Counted from the first letter of the stretch, positions 35,346 through 46,061 are shown. The stretch: 64,000 nt of DNA from an uncultured Spirochaetota bacterium (GCA_944389415.1 CALXMF010000006.1:1-64000); one strand, 5' to 3'. Made by a program: numbers and translations. Notes: generated by a model from the letters alone, not told the origin.

Positions 35346-36557
35346 CTATTCAAACTGTTTAGCGACTTCGCTGATAGCATTAGCCATTTGGGAAAGCGAT
35401 ACTTGACGTTCGACTCCGCCCAGCTCATATGCAACTTTTGGCATACCGTATACTATAGAAGATTCTTCATCTTGCCCAAGTGTATGAGCACCTTGCTTAC
35501 GCATCTGTGCCAAACCAGCAGCACCATCACGCCCCATACCAGTCATAATAACACCAAGGGCGCGGTTTTCGTAAATTTTTGCAATGGATTCAAACAATAC
35601 ATCAACTGATGGACGGTGTCCATTGCATGGATCAGCACTGGAGAGACGGGCAATACTGGCAAGCGATTTATGCTCAACATACAGATGATAATTTCCTGGA
35701 GCAATGAGAACTCGACCGCTTTTCAGTAAATCACCATCCTGCGCCTCTTTTACCTCAAGCGGACAAATAGAATCAAGACTGCGGGCAAATTCAGCAGTAA
35801 AACCAGCAGGCATATGTTGAACAACCAGAATAGGCTGTTTTAGATCAGGCGAAATATTTTTAAACACCTCTCGCAGCGCATTAGGACCACCCGTAGAAAT
35901 ACCAAGAGCAATCACTTCTATTTTGCCGCCCTCTCTCAAGGGGGTAATTTTAACAGGCGCAGATCGATCAGTAGAAGTAGAAAATTGCGGCTTTATTCGA
36001 ATCGGAGTCTCAGTTTTTACCGCATTCTGCCCCGAACGGGACATACCGCCATCTTTTGGCGCGGCAGCAGCGGCTTCTTCGGCTTTTTTACGAAGTGCTG
36101 CAAGATTGAGATCCTGTCTGACAAACGGAATCTTTTTTCCTTGACGGCGCGCGTATTGGCCACCGTAGGAAAACAACATTTCTATCAATCGGGACGCAAC
36201 AGAATTCAGATCACCAGTGCTTTTCGCCGCAGGCTTTGTAATAAAATCACTGGCCCCTAAATTCAAACATTCCATCGTTATGGCAGCGCCTTCAGTAGTC
36301 AAACTTGACATCATAATAACAGGAATGTTAATGCCACGTTTGCGCCGTTCTTTCAAAAATTCGATACCGGTCATAACCGGCATTTCAATATCAAGCACAA
36401 TAACATCAGGCTGACATTGAGGTATTTTTTCAAGACCAAAAGCACCGTTCATCGCTTTACCGACAACAGTAAGGCCTTCCACTTCAGAGATAATACGGGA
36501 AATAAGATTCCGCATCAGCGCAGAATCATCAATAATCAGAACAGAAATCTCATCCAT
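35346..36557 (-). CDS. cheB: Chemotaxis protein-glutamate methylesterase/deamidase
   Basis: CheB removes methyl groups from chemoreceptors during adaptation. The 403-residue protein has a receiver domain (DVIVLDIEMPVMTG, the phospho-accepting aspartate in VLDIE), a linker of about 60 residues rich in Ala/Lys, and the esterase domain with catalytic S in GISTGGPNAL, H in VQHMPAGF and D in GMGRDGAAG. It is co-oriented with cheR, 11 bases apart. It is complete. Confidence 0.97.
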   Translation of the reverse strand: MDEISVLIIDDSALMRNLISRIISEVEGLTVVGKAMNGAFGLEKIPQCQPDVIVLDIEMPVMTGIEFLKERRKRGINIPVIMMSSLTTEGAAITMECLNLGASDFITKPAAKSTGDLNSVASRLIEMLFSYGGQYARRQGKKIPFVRQDLNLAALRKKAEEAAAAAPKDGGMSRSGQNAVKTETPIRIKPQFSTSTDRSAPVKITPLREGGKIEVIALGISTGGPNALREVFKNISPDLKQPILVVQHMPAGFTAEFARSLDSICPLEVKEAQDGDLLKSGRVLIAPGNYHLYVEHKSLASIARLSSADPCNGHRPSVDVLFESIAKIYENRALGVIMTGMGRDGAAGLAQMRKQGAHTLGQDEESSIVYGMPKVAYELGGVERQVSLSQMANAISEVAKQFE

Positions 36558-36568
36558 GTAACTACCTG

Positions 36569-37387
36569 CTACTTAACGTTTTTTTGATACAGACATGCCC
36601 AGTCTGTTTTAAGGAATTCAAATTTTGTGTTCATTCCAAACAGAGACTCTGAATGCCCGATAAACAGGTAGGACATAGGAGACATATCCTCCCAAAAATG
36701 ATCAATAACAGTTTTTTGTGCTGCATCATCAAAATAAATCAGAACATTACGGCAGAATATAACATCCAGATTGCGCACACCAGAATCAAATTTTAGATTG
36801 TGATAGTCAAATTTAATTTTCTTCATCAAAACATCAGAAACCTGGTATCCGCTGTCTTTTTTTGTAAAAAAACGTTTAAGATATTTATCTGGTATACCGG
36901 TAATTCTGCTTTCTGGATAAAAACCTGACTGTCCAACCATCAGAGATTTAAGCGAAATATCAGATGCCACAATCTGGTATGTATATGGAGGAGGTAGAAT
37001 ATCTTCAAGCAGCATGGCAATCGTATACGGTTCTTCACCCGTTGAACAACCAGCACTCCAGATACGAATTTTTGTATCGAATTTCGATTTTTTCGCTTCT
37101 ATAAGATGGGGAATTACATAATGCTCAAGTGCATCAAACTGCGGCTGATTTCTAAAAAAGCGCGTCAGGTTCGTGGTGACAGAGTCAAGGAGGAATTTCA
37201 TTTCTTCCCGGCTCGACATAATCAGGCGGTAATATTCCTGCACAGAAGCGAGATTTTTTTCCCTTAGACGCTCCTTGAGACGGCTGTCCAGAATCGACCT
37301 ATTTGTATCAGAAAAGGTAATACCGCTCTCGTCATAAATAACTTTGCTGAAAAGCTTAAAATCAGCATCTGTCAATAAATCTGCCAT
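36569..37387 (-). CDS. cheR: Chemotaxis protein methyltransferase
   Basis: CheR methylates glutamates of chemoreceptors. The 272 residues have the N-terminal helical domain (LFSKVIYDESGITFSD), the target-contact motif LTRFFRNQPQF and the SAM site IWSAGCSTGEEPYTIAM. The FCRNVLIYFD motif is present near the end. It heads the cheR-cheB operon; the 212 bp before it hold no visible gene apart from an AT-rich stretch. Confidence 0.97.
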   Translation of the reverse strand: MADLLTDADFKLFSKVIYDESGITFSDTNRSILDSRLKERLREKNLASVQEYYRLIMSSREEMKFLLDSVTTNLTRFFRNQPQFDALEHYVIPHLIEAKKSKFDTKIRIWSAGCSTGEEPYTIAMLLEDILPPPYTYQIVASDISLKSLMVGQSGFYPESRITGIPDKYLKRFFTKKDSGYQVSDVLMKKIKFDYHNLKFDSGVRNLDVIFCRNVLIYFDDAAQKTVIDHFWEDMSPMSYLFIGHSESLFGMNTKFEFLKTDWACLYQKNVK

Positions 37388-37599
37388 AACGATATTTTAG
37401 CAACATGGATTCAATATGTAAATACCTATTTTTCAAAGCTGTGGTTTAAAATATAATAATAAAACTAAAGGTATTATACGATGCAAGAAATACTTGATGA
37501 AACAGCAACAATAATAATATAAACAACAAAAATATATTCTGAAAAGTTTAGAACATAAATATAACAAATGTTAATATTATTTTATAAGGAAAACAAATC

Positions 37600-38394
37600 A
37601 TGGATAATCGAATAGCAGATAGTATAAACATCCTCAGCAGATTCTGCGGCAAAAGAGATATTCAGGATCTTTCTGCTGCTGCCCTCCAGCGCACATACGG
37701 AATAACACAGGCCGATGTTATGGTTCTATTCGGAGGCAGTATCATATGCGGCGGAGATATTCTCGCATATGCGATAAAAAATAATATTGCAAAACACTAC
37801 GTCATCGCAGGCGGTATCGGACATACCACGGAAACATTGCGCCAGACAGTTCATACCGCATATCCATCGATTGACACCAGTGATTTATCGGAAGCAGAAA
37901 TATTCAACACCTATCTGAAGACGGTATACAACCTGCACGCTGATTATCTGGAGACACAATCTACTAATTGCGGTAATAATATTACCTATGTACTAGACTT
38001 GCTGAAAAAACATTCTATCTCATTTACAAGTATTATTTTGTGTCAGGATGCCACAATGCAACGCCGCATGGAGGCGGGGCTGCGTAAGTATATTTCTGAT
38101 AATATTCTGATAATCAACTATGCCACATATGCAGCAGAAGTTTCTATGTGTAACAACAAACTGAATTATGTAACACCTATATCTGGTATGTGGGATATAA
38201 ACAGATACATTACTCTGCTGACGGGAGAAATCCCCAGACTGACAGATAACAGTCAGGGCTATGGGCCATTGGGGAAAAATTTTATCGCGCATGTAGACAT
38301 ACCAGCTGATGTTCAGAATGCCTTTGAATATCTAAAAACAATATATGGAACAAATATCAGAGAAGCGAACCCGCGATATGCGTCACGAGAATAA
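37600..38394 (+). CDS. ydcF: YdcF-like DUF218 protein
   Basis: The 264-residue protein matches E. coli YdcF along its length, for example ISGGIGH-like IAGGIGHTTET, DQSTNCGEN-like TQSTNCGNN, QDPTMQRR-like QDATMQRRM and LTGELPRL-like LTGEIPRLTDNSQGYGP. YdcF binds SAM in vitro but its role is not established. A ribosome site AAGGA precedes the ATG. It converges with the regulator-glycosidase chimera and is followed by a terminator. Confidence 0.9.
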   Translation: MDNRIADSINILSRFCGKRDIQDLSAAALQRTYGITQADVMVLFGGSIICGGDILAYAIKNNIAKHYVIAGGIGHTTETLRQTVHTAYPSIDTSDLSEAEIFNTYLKTVYNLHADYLETQSTNCGNNITYVLDLLKKHSISFTSIILCQDATMQRRMEAGLRKYISDNILIINYATYAAEVSMCNNKLNYVTPISGMWDINRYITLLTGEIPRLTDNSQGYGPLGKNFIAHVDIPADVQNAFEYLKTIYGTNIREANPRYASRE

Positions 38395-38426
38395 AGCCGC
38401 ACAGTAAAATACCGAGCGGCTTTTTC
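38393..38426 (+). terminator. Intrinsic terminator after ydcF
   Basis: AAAGCCGC pairs with GCGGCTTT around a 15-base loop and five T residues end the structure on the plus strand, at the end of ydcF. Confidence 0.75.
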
Positions 38427-38427
38427 A

Positions 38428-40404
38428 TCACAATTCACAGCCGTTTGTTTCAATTACCTTTTTATACCAGTATGCGGAATCTTTGGGGATTCTTTTCTGA
38501 GAAGCATAATCGATAAAGACTAAACCAAACCGTTCTGCATATCCGCTGTGCCATTCAAAATTATCAAGCAGAGACCAGTGGAAATATCCGCGGATATCGA
38601 CACCATCCTCAACGGCACGTTTAAGACAATGCAAATACCGCTGTAGAAAATCAATACGATTAGGATCATGGACTTGTCCATCCATAGATATTGTATCATG
38701 ACAGGCAAGACCATTTTCTGTTATTAATACAGGCTTTTTATACCGTTCATAGAGGAACTTGGGTCCCCAATACAGGCACTCCGGTGTGATAGGCCAGTTG
38801 AGGGCTGTTTTAGGCGCACCTTCATATCGGGCAACACGTTCAATCTGTCCGTTTTCTCCGGCACGAATCTGTACAGCGTTATAAATATTCTGACCAAAAA
38901 AATCTATTGGAGAACTGATCAAGTCCATATCATCTTTTGTTATTTTGGGCATCAGATTTCCATCTTCAACTCGTCTTCGTACAATATAATTGGACAGAGA
39001 TTCTTTCATCTGCTGTTTAAAAACACGGCTAAGATAACACTCATTGACCAAAACTTGCGAGGCGATATACTGAAGTCCCAGTTCTGGGTTGTCTAAATTT
39101 TCATTAATCACTGCAATGGCCCGTTCTATTATCTGTTTTCCCGCTTTTGGCCGTATACGTTGATAATAATCACTTACAGAACATAACAATTCATATAAAA
39201 TCAGATATAGCTTATCGATACAGTCGCACTCATCAAGCCTGCAAATATACTGCGGAAACAGCTCAATATTTGAAAAAGAAATTCCCCACGAAAGCAGTGC
39301 GCTCTCTGCTTTTTCAAGCAAATGGGCTGCCGCAATTTGACAAAACTGATGGGTATCACAACAACTTGTACCTATCGCAGATATATATCGCTGTAAAAAC
39401 TGTTTGATTTTTGTCTGAAGATTGTTCTGCAACGCAAACACAAGATCATTCCAATCAAATTGATTATCAGGAATTCGGTTTATGATGGTCTCAAAATCAC
39501 GAGATACAATACATACCGTATTAAAAGAAAAAGAACATAAAGTCCGTGGCCGTTGTGCTTCTTTGAATCCGTGATAAAAACTCTCAAACCCTGCCTGTAC
39601 AAAACTGATACCAAGATATAAAGGACTTCCAATAGTATTTTCAACAAGAGATACAAATACTTTAGCCTGAGATAATACCTTGTGTTCATCAGGTTCAGCA
39701 CAATAAATAATAATATCTCCGGAATGATGAAGAATCATACAGATACAGTTCCACAATGCGAGGATTTCTGCAATCTGTTCGTTCCCGGCAAGCAGTTCAG
39801 AGTCAACAGTGGTAAATAGCGTCTGCCGATGCAGGACGAGACAACAGATATGCTTTTTCAGTAAATCACCGCATCCCAACTGAGAAAGCTGTTGCATCGC
39901 ATCTGATTCCACTATTGTTTTTTCAGCAAGCCGAAGGAATAGAATTTCTTTTAAAGCATCTGTTTTTTCTGCGAGCGACCGTTTCAGTGTACTGATATGT
40001 TCGCGTTCATACTGTTCTTCACAGATTTGTCTGCGCATTTTATTCAAAATTTCATCAAGCTCATCAAAGTTTATGGGCTTTAAGAGGAATTCCTCAACTC
40101 CAAGTTTTACTGCCTGCCGGGCATATTCAAAATCACGGAATCCAGTAATAATAATATATTTTGTTTGATATTGTTTGAAACGTTCTTTTGCAAGACTGAC
40201 AAATTCAAGGCCATCCATCTGAGCCATATTAATATCAGTAAATACAATATCCGGTTCCATAGTCCGCATTAATTCTAGAGCTTCAATACCAGAAGAAACA
40301 TCTCCTACAATTTCAAATCCTTTACCGTTCCAATCATATCCCTTAATCAGCAGAATTCTCTCAAGTTTTTCATCATCAACAAATAAAACAGATAGAGTCC
40401 TCAC
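38428..40404 (-). pseudogene. Chimera of YesN-like response regulator and family-1 glycosidase C-terminus
   Basis: Residues 1-478 are a YesN-type regulator: receiver domain (D57 phospho-acceptor, K109), a long middle region, and the first helix-turn-helix of an AraC domain (YIASQVLVNECYLSRVFKQQ). At about residue 479 the AraC domain stops before its second helix-turn-helix and the frame continues as the C-terminal 180 residues of a family-1 beta-glucosidase: PIDFFGQNIYNA, nucleophile motif ITENG (E563) and WSLLDNFEWHSGY. The glycosidase lacks its first 270 or so residues, including the acid/base NEP motif, so neither half is complete. The junction lies near 38965-38975. A deletion that removed the regulator's end and probably an intervening sugar-uptake operon is the simplest explanation. 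Confidence 0.85.
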
Positions 40405-40406
40405 TG

Positions 40407-42166
40407 TTATCCCTCATCAAGTACTTTGACATGCACTGTTATTGAAGTTCCTAATCCAATTTCACTTTCTATGGTCAATGGTTTTTCAATTCCATAGTAC
40501 AAACTTATCCGCTGCACAAGGCTATACATTCCAAACCCAGTCCGTTTTTCACCGATTTTGCCATCCATTATCATTTGAATGTGCTTTTCATCCATTCCAA
40601 TTCCATCATCTCGAATTGTAAAATACATATCTTTATCATTTAAAACACCCTGTATCAGGATATTACCTATTCCAGCTCTTTCCTTTATTCCGTGATACAC
40701 TGCATTTTCAACAAGCGGCTGTAATAACAGTTTCAGCATAAGCAGCGGTCTCATAGTATCAGGAATATCATAATGTACCTGAATACGATTGTCGTAGCGA
40801 ATATTCAAGATTGTAATATAGTTTTTTATGCAATCTATTTCATCAGCAACTGTAACCAGATCTTTTCCGCTGTTTAGACTATTACGATAAAAACTGCCAA
40901 GTGATTGAAGCAATTTAAAACAATGTATATGATCTTCCATTAAACACAATGCACATGCCGCATCAAGTGTATTATACAAAAAATGAGGATCAAGTTGTGC
41001 GACAATAATATCGAGTTCATTTTTTGCAATAATTTTTTCCTCTATTTTGATTTTTTCAATTAAATCTTTGATAGAAAAAATCATATGATTATTTACCCTT
41101 TGCAGTGTTAGTATCTCATTATGCCCTTTTTCAGAAATTTGCATTGGCACAAAATTACCACGTTCAATTTCCTGCATATGTTCTTGCAGCCGAAGGAGCG
41201 GTGAAAACACATAATATTTCAGCAACAGAGAAATGATCCCCGTTATCAAAGTATTTACCAATACAAACACGCCAATTACAGCTACATATGTACTTTGGAG
41301 TTCTTCACGGGCGCGAATATTCAGAAGCCCAACAATATACCAATCTTGAATCCCCAGCGGCTTTTGAATACAAACTGCAGGACGTCCATTATATGAGATT
41401 GAACGGTACACAATATTATCTGTTTTCTGAATTATAGGTACGGCGTCTTCCATTTTTTGTTTCGGAGGTATGATGAAATTGCCGTTTGTATCTGCTATAT
41501 AAAACACGTATGACGGATTCATATTAAAATTATATAACAAATTTTGAATAGTTCGTTCATCAATAATCAACATTAAGATTGCCAGTTCATCATAAGTACT
41601 CATATCAGGAATTGTTCTTATATAAGTAATATAATTCTGATCAGGGTATCCGGGAAAATTAATTACGCCATCACTTCGATGTGTAAAAAAACCATCACCT
41701 TGTGAAGTTTGCAACTGTATATACCAGTCGCTTTTTTTATCGCAGCAGTATCAATTACCAGATTATTTTGCCGGACTGATTTATATGAACTATAATAATT
41801 ATTTATCAAGACAGCACCATAAATATATTTACTTGAAAGAATCATGCTTGCCAAACTGTTCTGAACTGTTTGCAGATCTTCGGCCTGAATTTCGCTGCGA
41901 TCTATGTGTTTTAAAGTATTCTGAACAGCTGAGTCAAAATACACAATATTTGAAAATTGTGTAATATGATCCCATATCATATCAAGAATTGTCGCTTGAG
42001 CTGATACAAGTTGCTTACCAGCATCTCCAACATCTTTTTCCGTGTTTTGATAAAAGCAATAATAAATACTCGAAATACCAATACAAAACCCAAACAGCAG
42101 AATTAATACATTAAAAATAATAATTTTAATTCGAATTGGAATATTTTGTAGTTGAAGTGCATTCAT
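40407..42166 (-). pseudogene. YesM-like sensor histidine kinase, frameshifted
   Basis: The kinase is read in two frames. The N-terminal part (42166 down to about 41738) has a membrane helix (IKIIIFNVLILLFGFCIGISS) and the first part of a Cache domain. The rest (to 40407) has the remaining sensor domain, a second membrane helix, a HAMP linker (SPLLRLQEHMQEIERGNF), the His_kinase region with LDPHFLYNTLDAA and the ATP site (DDGIGMDEKH, GFGMYSLVQRI). The break is at an A7 tract (41732-41738 on this strand); one extra A would restore SDWYIQLQTSQG and a full-length protein. This could be a true mutation, phase variation or a sequencing error. It directly precedes the chimeric regulator. Confidence 0.85.
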
Positions 42167-42334
42167 ATATATCTGTTATAACAGTTTTTGTCACTCCATT
42201 CCACCTTTGATTCTGTTGCTATAGTCTGAAAATTTCAGGCAGCGACAAGATTTTAAATGTTGTCCTCGTAAACATGAAAATTGTACAACCAACTGCTTAT
42301 CAGTTTCTGTTAATTTTGAACCGATAGTATCAGT

Positions 42335-42919
42335 ATGAAAAAAAAGCATCTGTGTTGTCTGCTGTTTGTGCTCGGTATCTGTCTATCATTACACAGTTTC
42401 GCAGGAAATCTACTTGAATATCAGTTTTCACTTGGTTCGGGTATTCCATTTTATACAGCCACAGCACAACAGACACGCAGCGATTATATGGCGGGTACAA
42501 AACAAAATCGTATTATATTGACTGCCGATACAAGCATCAGTTTGTTACTCAGTAAATATATTCGCTTTGCAGCAGGTGTTGTTACTACCCAAGATTATTT
42601 ATTTACAGACGGGAAATATGCGAATTATATTGATTACGCTATTTATGGGGGCTTCAGAATATTTCCGCTTCTCAAAGGTTTTAATTTGGGCATTGATTAT
42701 GCGATAGGCCAACGGACTGATTTTTTTGGTGGAGGAAATCGTACCTATCAAATACAAACACCATGGGGAAACGGTTTTAGACTCCTCTTGGAATATGACT
42801 TTCATAATGGGAGACAGGGACTTGCACCAGCGATTTGTGCAAATTGGCGACGAATGCCTCGAGGCACACAAGGTGCTGATCATTATTTGACTATCTCAAT
42901 CAAACTATCTTATTTATAA
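42335..42919 (+). CDS. Small outer-membrane beta-barrel protein
   Basis: The 194-residue protein has a signal peptide (MKKKHLCCLLFVLGICLSLHSFAG) and then alternating amphipathic strands with an aromatic C-terminus (ISIKLSYL), typical of an 8-stranded barrel. The layout resembles small treponemal outer-membrane proteins such as the TP0126 group. Its ligand is unknown. It starts 168 bp from the sensor kinase's 5' end and is followed after 24 bp by the RACo-like gene. Confidence 0.75.
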   Translation: MKKKHLCCLLFVLGICLSLHSFAGNLLEYQFSLGSGIPFYTATAQQTRSDYMAGTKQNRIILTADTSISLLLSKYIRFAAGVVTTQDYLFTDGKYANYIDYAIYGGFRIFPLLKGFNLGIDYAIGQRTDFFGGGNRTYQIQTPWGNGFRLLLEYDFHNGRQGLAPAICANWRRMPRGTQGADHYLTISIKLSYL

Positions 42920-42943
42920 CTGGTAAATTCACAGAATATATAT

Positions 42944-44317
42944 ATGAAGATTTGTCCGATTTGTACAAACTGCGGTCTCTGTACTGATGCCGCAGCTGAT
43001 ATTGAAGTTGCAGGTATCATCAACACCACACAACCAACTAAAACATCATACTCCGGTTGCGGAATTATTGTTGATATAGGAACAACAACCGTATATGCGG
43101 CATGTTATGATTTGAGCACAGGGCAGATAATTTCACAGTCTGGAACAGTAAACAAGCAAACACAATATGCACCGGATGTTATCTCTCGTATCCAATATGC
43201 ACAGTCGCAAATGGGAACTCAAGCACTGCACTATGCTGTTATATATAGTATTGATGAGGTCATTACCAAATGTAATATTCCAACACAACCAGACAAGGCT
43301 GTGATAACCGGAAATACTGTGATGCTGCATTTATTTGCAGGATACGGTACAACAGGAATGATGCAAGCCCCTTTTATACCTGAAAGTCTTTTTGGAATAG
43401 ATTTGCCAGTTTCTTTGCTTAAAATACAAAAACAGAACATACATGATCTATTCCCTGATACGGTGTATATTCCCCCATGTCTATCGGCATTTGATGGAGC
43501 TGATATCCTATGTGCGGTGTTATCTGTTCTCACAGTACGTCAGCAGCAGAAAAATTTTTTACTTCTGGATATTGGCACAAATTGTGAAATAGCATTTTAT
43601 GATTCAGAGAAAGAACAGGTTTTCTGTACAGCGGTAGCGGCAGGTCCTGCGTTTGAAGGCGGCGGAATGAACTGTGGTATGCCGGCTTTGCCAGGAGCAA
43701 TTGCTGATGTTCGCTGTGAAAATGGAGATATTAAAATAAAAGTTATTGGTGGAACCTCTCCGCGTGGATTGTGCGGAACAGGGTTTGTTAGCGCCGTAGC
43801 TTCTTTTCTTGACGCAGAGTTAATATCACCACAAGGAATTATAAGAAAAGGCTGTCGAAAATATGCAGCACATCTGCGGTATACTAAAACGGGAGAGCTT
43901 TCTGTTATGCTCAATCGGACAATGCAAGGACAGCCATTATGCATAACACAAAAAGATATCAATAATCTTCAGACTGCTGCAGCAGCAGTAGCCGCAGGCA
44001 TACAAACACTTCTTAAACACGCTAATCACCCTGACTTTCATGGAGACATATTTCTCTGTGGAGGATTCGGAACTCGATTACACCCAATTGATGCGCAGCG
44101 TATCGGTTTATTTACTAATGCAAAAAGTAATATTATTTCATGTGGAAATGAAGCAGCTTCTGGAGCAGCATTGCTTCTGCTGCGACCCGACCTGAAAAAC
44201 AAAGCAGAACAACTAGCAGCAAACGCACAGACAATACAACTTGCACAGGATAAGTATTTTCAGACACAGTTTATAAACTGTATGACATTCCCAGAAAACA
44301 AAAAAAGCTGCCCGTAA
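42944..44317 (+). CDS. RACo-like ATPase (reductive activator of corrinoid proteins family)
   Basis: The 457-residue protein has the ASKHA fold of RACo: GCGIIVDIGTTTVYA (phosphate loop), ITGNTVMLHL, LLLDIGTNCEIAF, TAVAAGPAFEGGGMNCGM and LCGTGFVSAV. The family reactivates corrinoid proteins using ATP. The usual N-terminal [2Fe-2S] ferredoxin domain is missing; only a short Cys cluster (CPICTNCGLC) stands at the start. It may get electrons from another protein or do something else. No corrinoid methyltransferase gene is visible nearby. It ends inside the terminator hairpin of rny. Confidence 0.8.
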   Translation: MKICPICTNCGLCTDAAADIEVAGIINTTQPTKTSYSGCGIIVDIGTTTVYAACYDLSTGQIISQSGTVNKQTQYAPDVISRIQYAQSQMGTQALHYAVIYSIDEVITKCNIPTQPDKAVITGNTVMLHLFAGYGTTGMMQAPFIPESLFGIDLPVSLLKIQKQNIHDLFPDTVYIPPCLSAFDGADILCAVLSVLTVRQQQKNFLLLDIGTNCEIAFYDSEKEQVFCTAVAAGPAFEGGGMNCGMPALPGAIADVRCENGDIKIKVIGGTSPRGLCGTGFVSAVASFLDAELISPQGIIRKGCRKYAAHLRYTKTGELSVMLNRTMQGQPLCITQKDINNLQTAAAAVAAGIQTLLKHANHPDFHGDIFLCGGFGTRLHPIDAQRIGLFTNAKSNIISCGNEAASGAALLLLRPDLKNKAEQLAANAQTIQLAQDKYFQTQFINCMTFPENKKSCP

Positions 44318-44327
44318 AGGCAGCTTT
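44298..44327 (-). terminator. Intrinsic terminator shared by rny and the RACo-like gene
   Basis: AAAGCTGCC pairs with GGCAGCTTT around a 6-base loop; on the minus strand it is followed by T7, ending rny transcripts. The RACo-like stop codon lies in the stem-loop. Confidence 0.85.
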
Positions 44328-44337
44328 CAATTATGAC

Positions 44338-45867
44338 TTAACGAGCATATTCAATAATACGCGTTTCACGAATCATCGTCAGCTTTATACGTCCCGGATA
44401 ACGCAAATCTGTCTCTATTTGTTTTGCAATATTCCGGGCAAGTTCCTTAACTTCACCATCGGATATTTTTTCATTATTTACTAGAATACGCAGTTCACGG
44501 CCAGCCTGAATCGCATATGCCTTTTCTACACCTGAGAATTTTTCTGCGATTGCTTCGAGATTCTCAAGGCGCTTTACATAGTTATCAATGGTCTCACGAC
44601 GCGCCCCAGGACGAGCTGCAGAAATAGCATCCGCAATTTGCACAATAATAGCCTCAATACAATTCGGTTCTATATCATTATGATGTGAACCGACAGCATT
44701 TACCACACGGGGATCTTCACCCATTTTGCGGGCAATATCCATGCCAAGCTCTGCGTGATTCTGGTCAGAATCACTTTCTGCCCCTTTACCAATATCATGC
44801 AGTACCGCAGCACGCTTCGCGAGCTCTCTATTCGCACCTATTTCAGCAGCCAGCATACCCGCAATCAGTGCAACTTCTCGCGAGTGATTTAAAACATTCT
44901 GTCCGTAACTCGTCCTAAAATATAGTCTTCCAAGCGCACGAACTCCGTCTTGGCTCATATTATGAATACCAAGATCAAAAAGGACTTTTTCACCTTCTTC
45001 GTAAATCTTCTGCTGAATTTCACGGGTTACTTTCTGCACAACCTCTTCTATTCGAGCAGGATGTATTCGACCATCAGTAATAAGACGTTCAAGTGCAACT
45101 TTTGCAATTTCCTTACGCACAGGGTCAAAACAGGAAATAACAACCGCCTCAGGTGTATCATCTATAATAATATCTACACCAGACAATGTCTCTAATGTTC
45201 TGATATTACGACCTTCGCGTCCAATGATCCGCCCTTTCATCTCATCACTTGGTAGAGATACAGTGGCAACAGTGATATCACCAGTTGTTTCTGTTGCAAT
45301 GCGTTGAATTGTTGCAATAAGAATATCACGGGCTTTTTTTTCAGATGCAAGTTGGGCTTCTTGTTCAATTTTATTTAGAAGAGCCTGTGCATCATGGCGT
45401 GCTTCATTCTCCAAATTCTGAATAATCAGTTTTTTTGCTTCTTCAGCTGTTAAACCTGAAATTCTTTCTAATTCCTGCCGATAACGTTCCTCTTCTCCAA
45501 TAAGCAAAGCCTCTTTTTTAGCAATTTGTTCTTCTCTTGATACAAATTCCTGTTCCTGCTTATCTAAACTTTGTACACGTTTCTCAAGCGCTTCTTCTTT
45601 TAAAGACAACCGGCGCTCAAAACGCTGCAATTCACCACGACGCTCTCTGTTCTCCCGTTCCTGTTGGTTCCGTTCCCGAATGAGTTGATCTTTCGCTTCT
45701 AATAAAATTTCTTTTTTCTGTGCTTCTGCCTCTTTTATAGCGTCCTGTTTTACCCGTTCCGCTCTCTGTTCTGATGCAGATAGTTGAAATCTGGCATACA
45801 GCCAGCGAATAATCCATCCAAGAACAATTCCTACAAGAGGGAGACAAATCATCAACACAACATTCAT
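44338..45867 (-). CDS. rny: Ribonuclease Y
   Basis: RNase Y is a membrane-anchored endoribonuclease that starts mRNA decay. The 509 residues show an N-terminal membrane helix (MICLPLVGIVLGWIIRWLY), a long charged coiled coil to about 190, a KH domain (EMKGRIIGREGRNIRTLE) and an HD domain with the catalytic HD in AVLHDIGKG. Length and order are normal. The 194 bp upstream contain the terminator of vanY and no gene. Confidence 0.97.
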   Translation of the reverse strand: MNVVLMICLPLVGIVLGWIIRWLYARFQLSASEQRAERVKQDAIKEAEAQKKEILLEAKDQLIRERNQQERENRERRGELQRFERRLSLKEEALEKRVQSLDKQEQEFVSREEQIAKKEALLIGEEERYRQELERISGLTAEEAKKLIIQNLENEARHDAQALLNKIEQEAQLASEKKARDILIATIQRIATETTGDITVATVSLPSDEMKGRIIGREGRNIRTLETLSGVDIIIDDTPEAVVISCFDPVRKEIAKVALERLITDGRIHPARIEEVVQKVTREIQQKIYEEGEKVLFDLGIHNMSQDGVRALGRLYFRTSYGQNVLNHSREVALIAGMLAAEIGANRELAKRAAVLHDIGKGAESDSDQNHAELGMDIARKMGEDPRVVNAVGSHHNDIEPNCIEAIIVQIADAISAARPGARRETIDNYVKRLENLEAIAEKFSGVEKAYAIQAGRELRILVNNEKISDGEVKELARNIAKQIETDLRYPGRIKLTMIRETRIIEYAR

Positions 45868-46002
45868 TTGATGAGTCTCCTTATATTGTAAAGAAATGTT
45901 CGTTTGTAAAAAAATACCATAACGGGGCTATATTGTCAAACAGAAATATAACACCCCCCTATACCAAAATTGGAGTTATTATCCTTGTTTTCAACTAAAT
46001 AC

Positions 46003-46033
46003 AAAAAAACAGCTGTTCTTTCAAGAAACAGCT
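46003..46033 (-). terminator. Intrinsic terminator after the phosphatase-STAS-VanY operon
   Basis: On the minus strand AGCTGTTTCTT pairs with AGAACAGCT (one bulge) around a GAA loop and a T-run follows, downstream of the vanY-like gene. Confidence 0.75.
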
Positions 46034-46061
46034 ATCGTAAATTCCAATTGCAACAACATTA

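Noticed and set aside
37481-37522. A 13-codon reading frame beginning ATGCAAGAAATA upstream of ydcF.
   Set aside because: It is too short, lacks a ribosome site and lies in AT-rich spacer, so it cannot be distinguished from chance.
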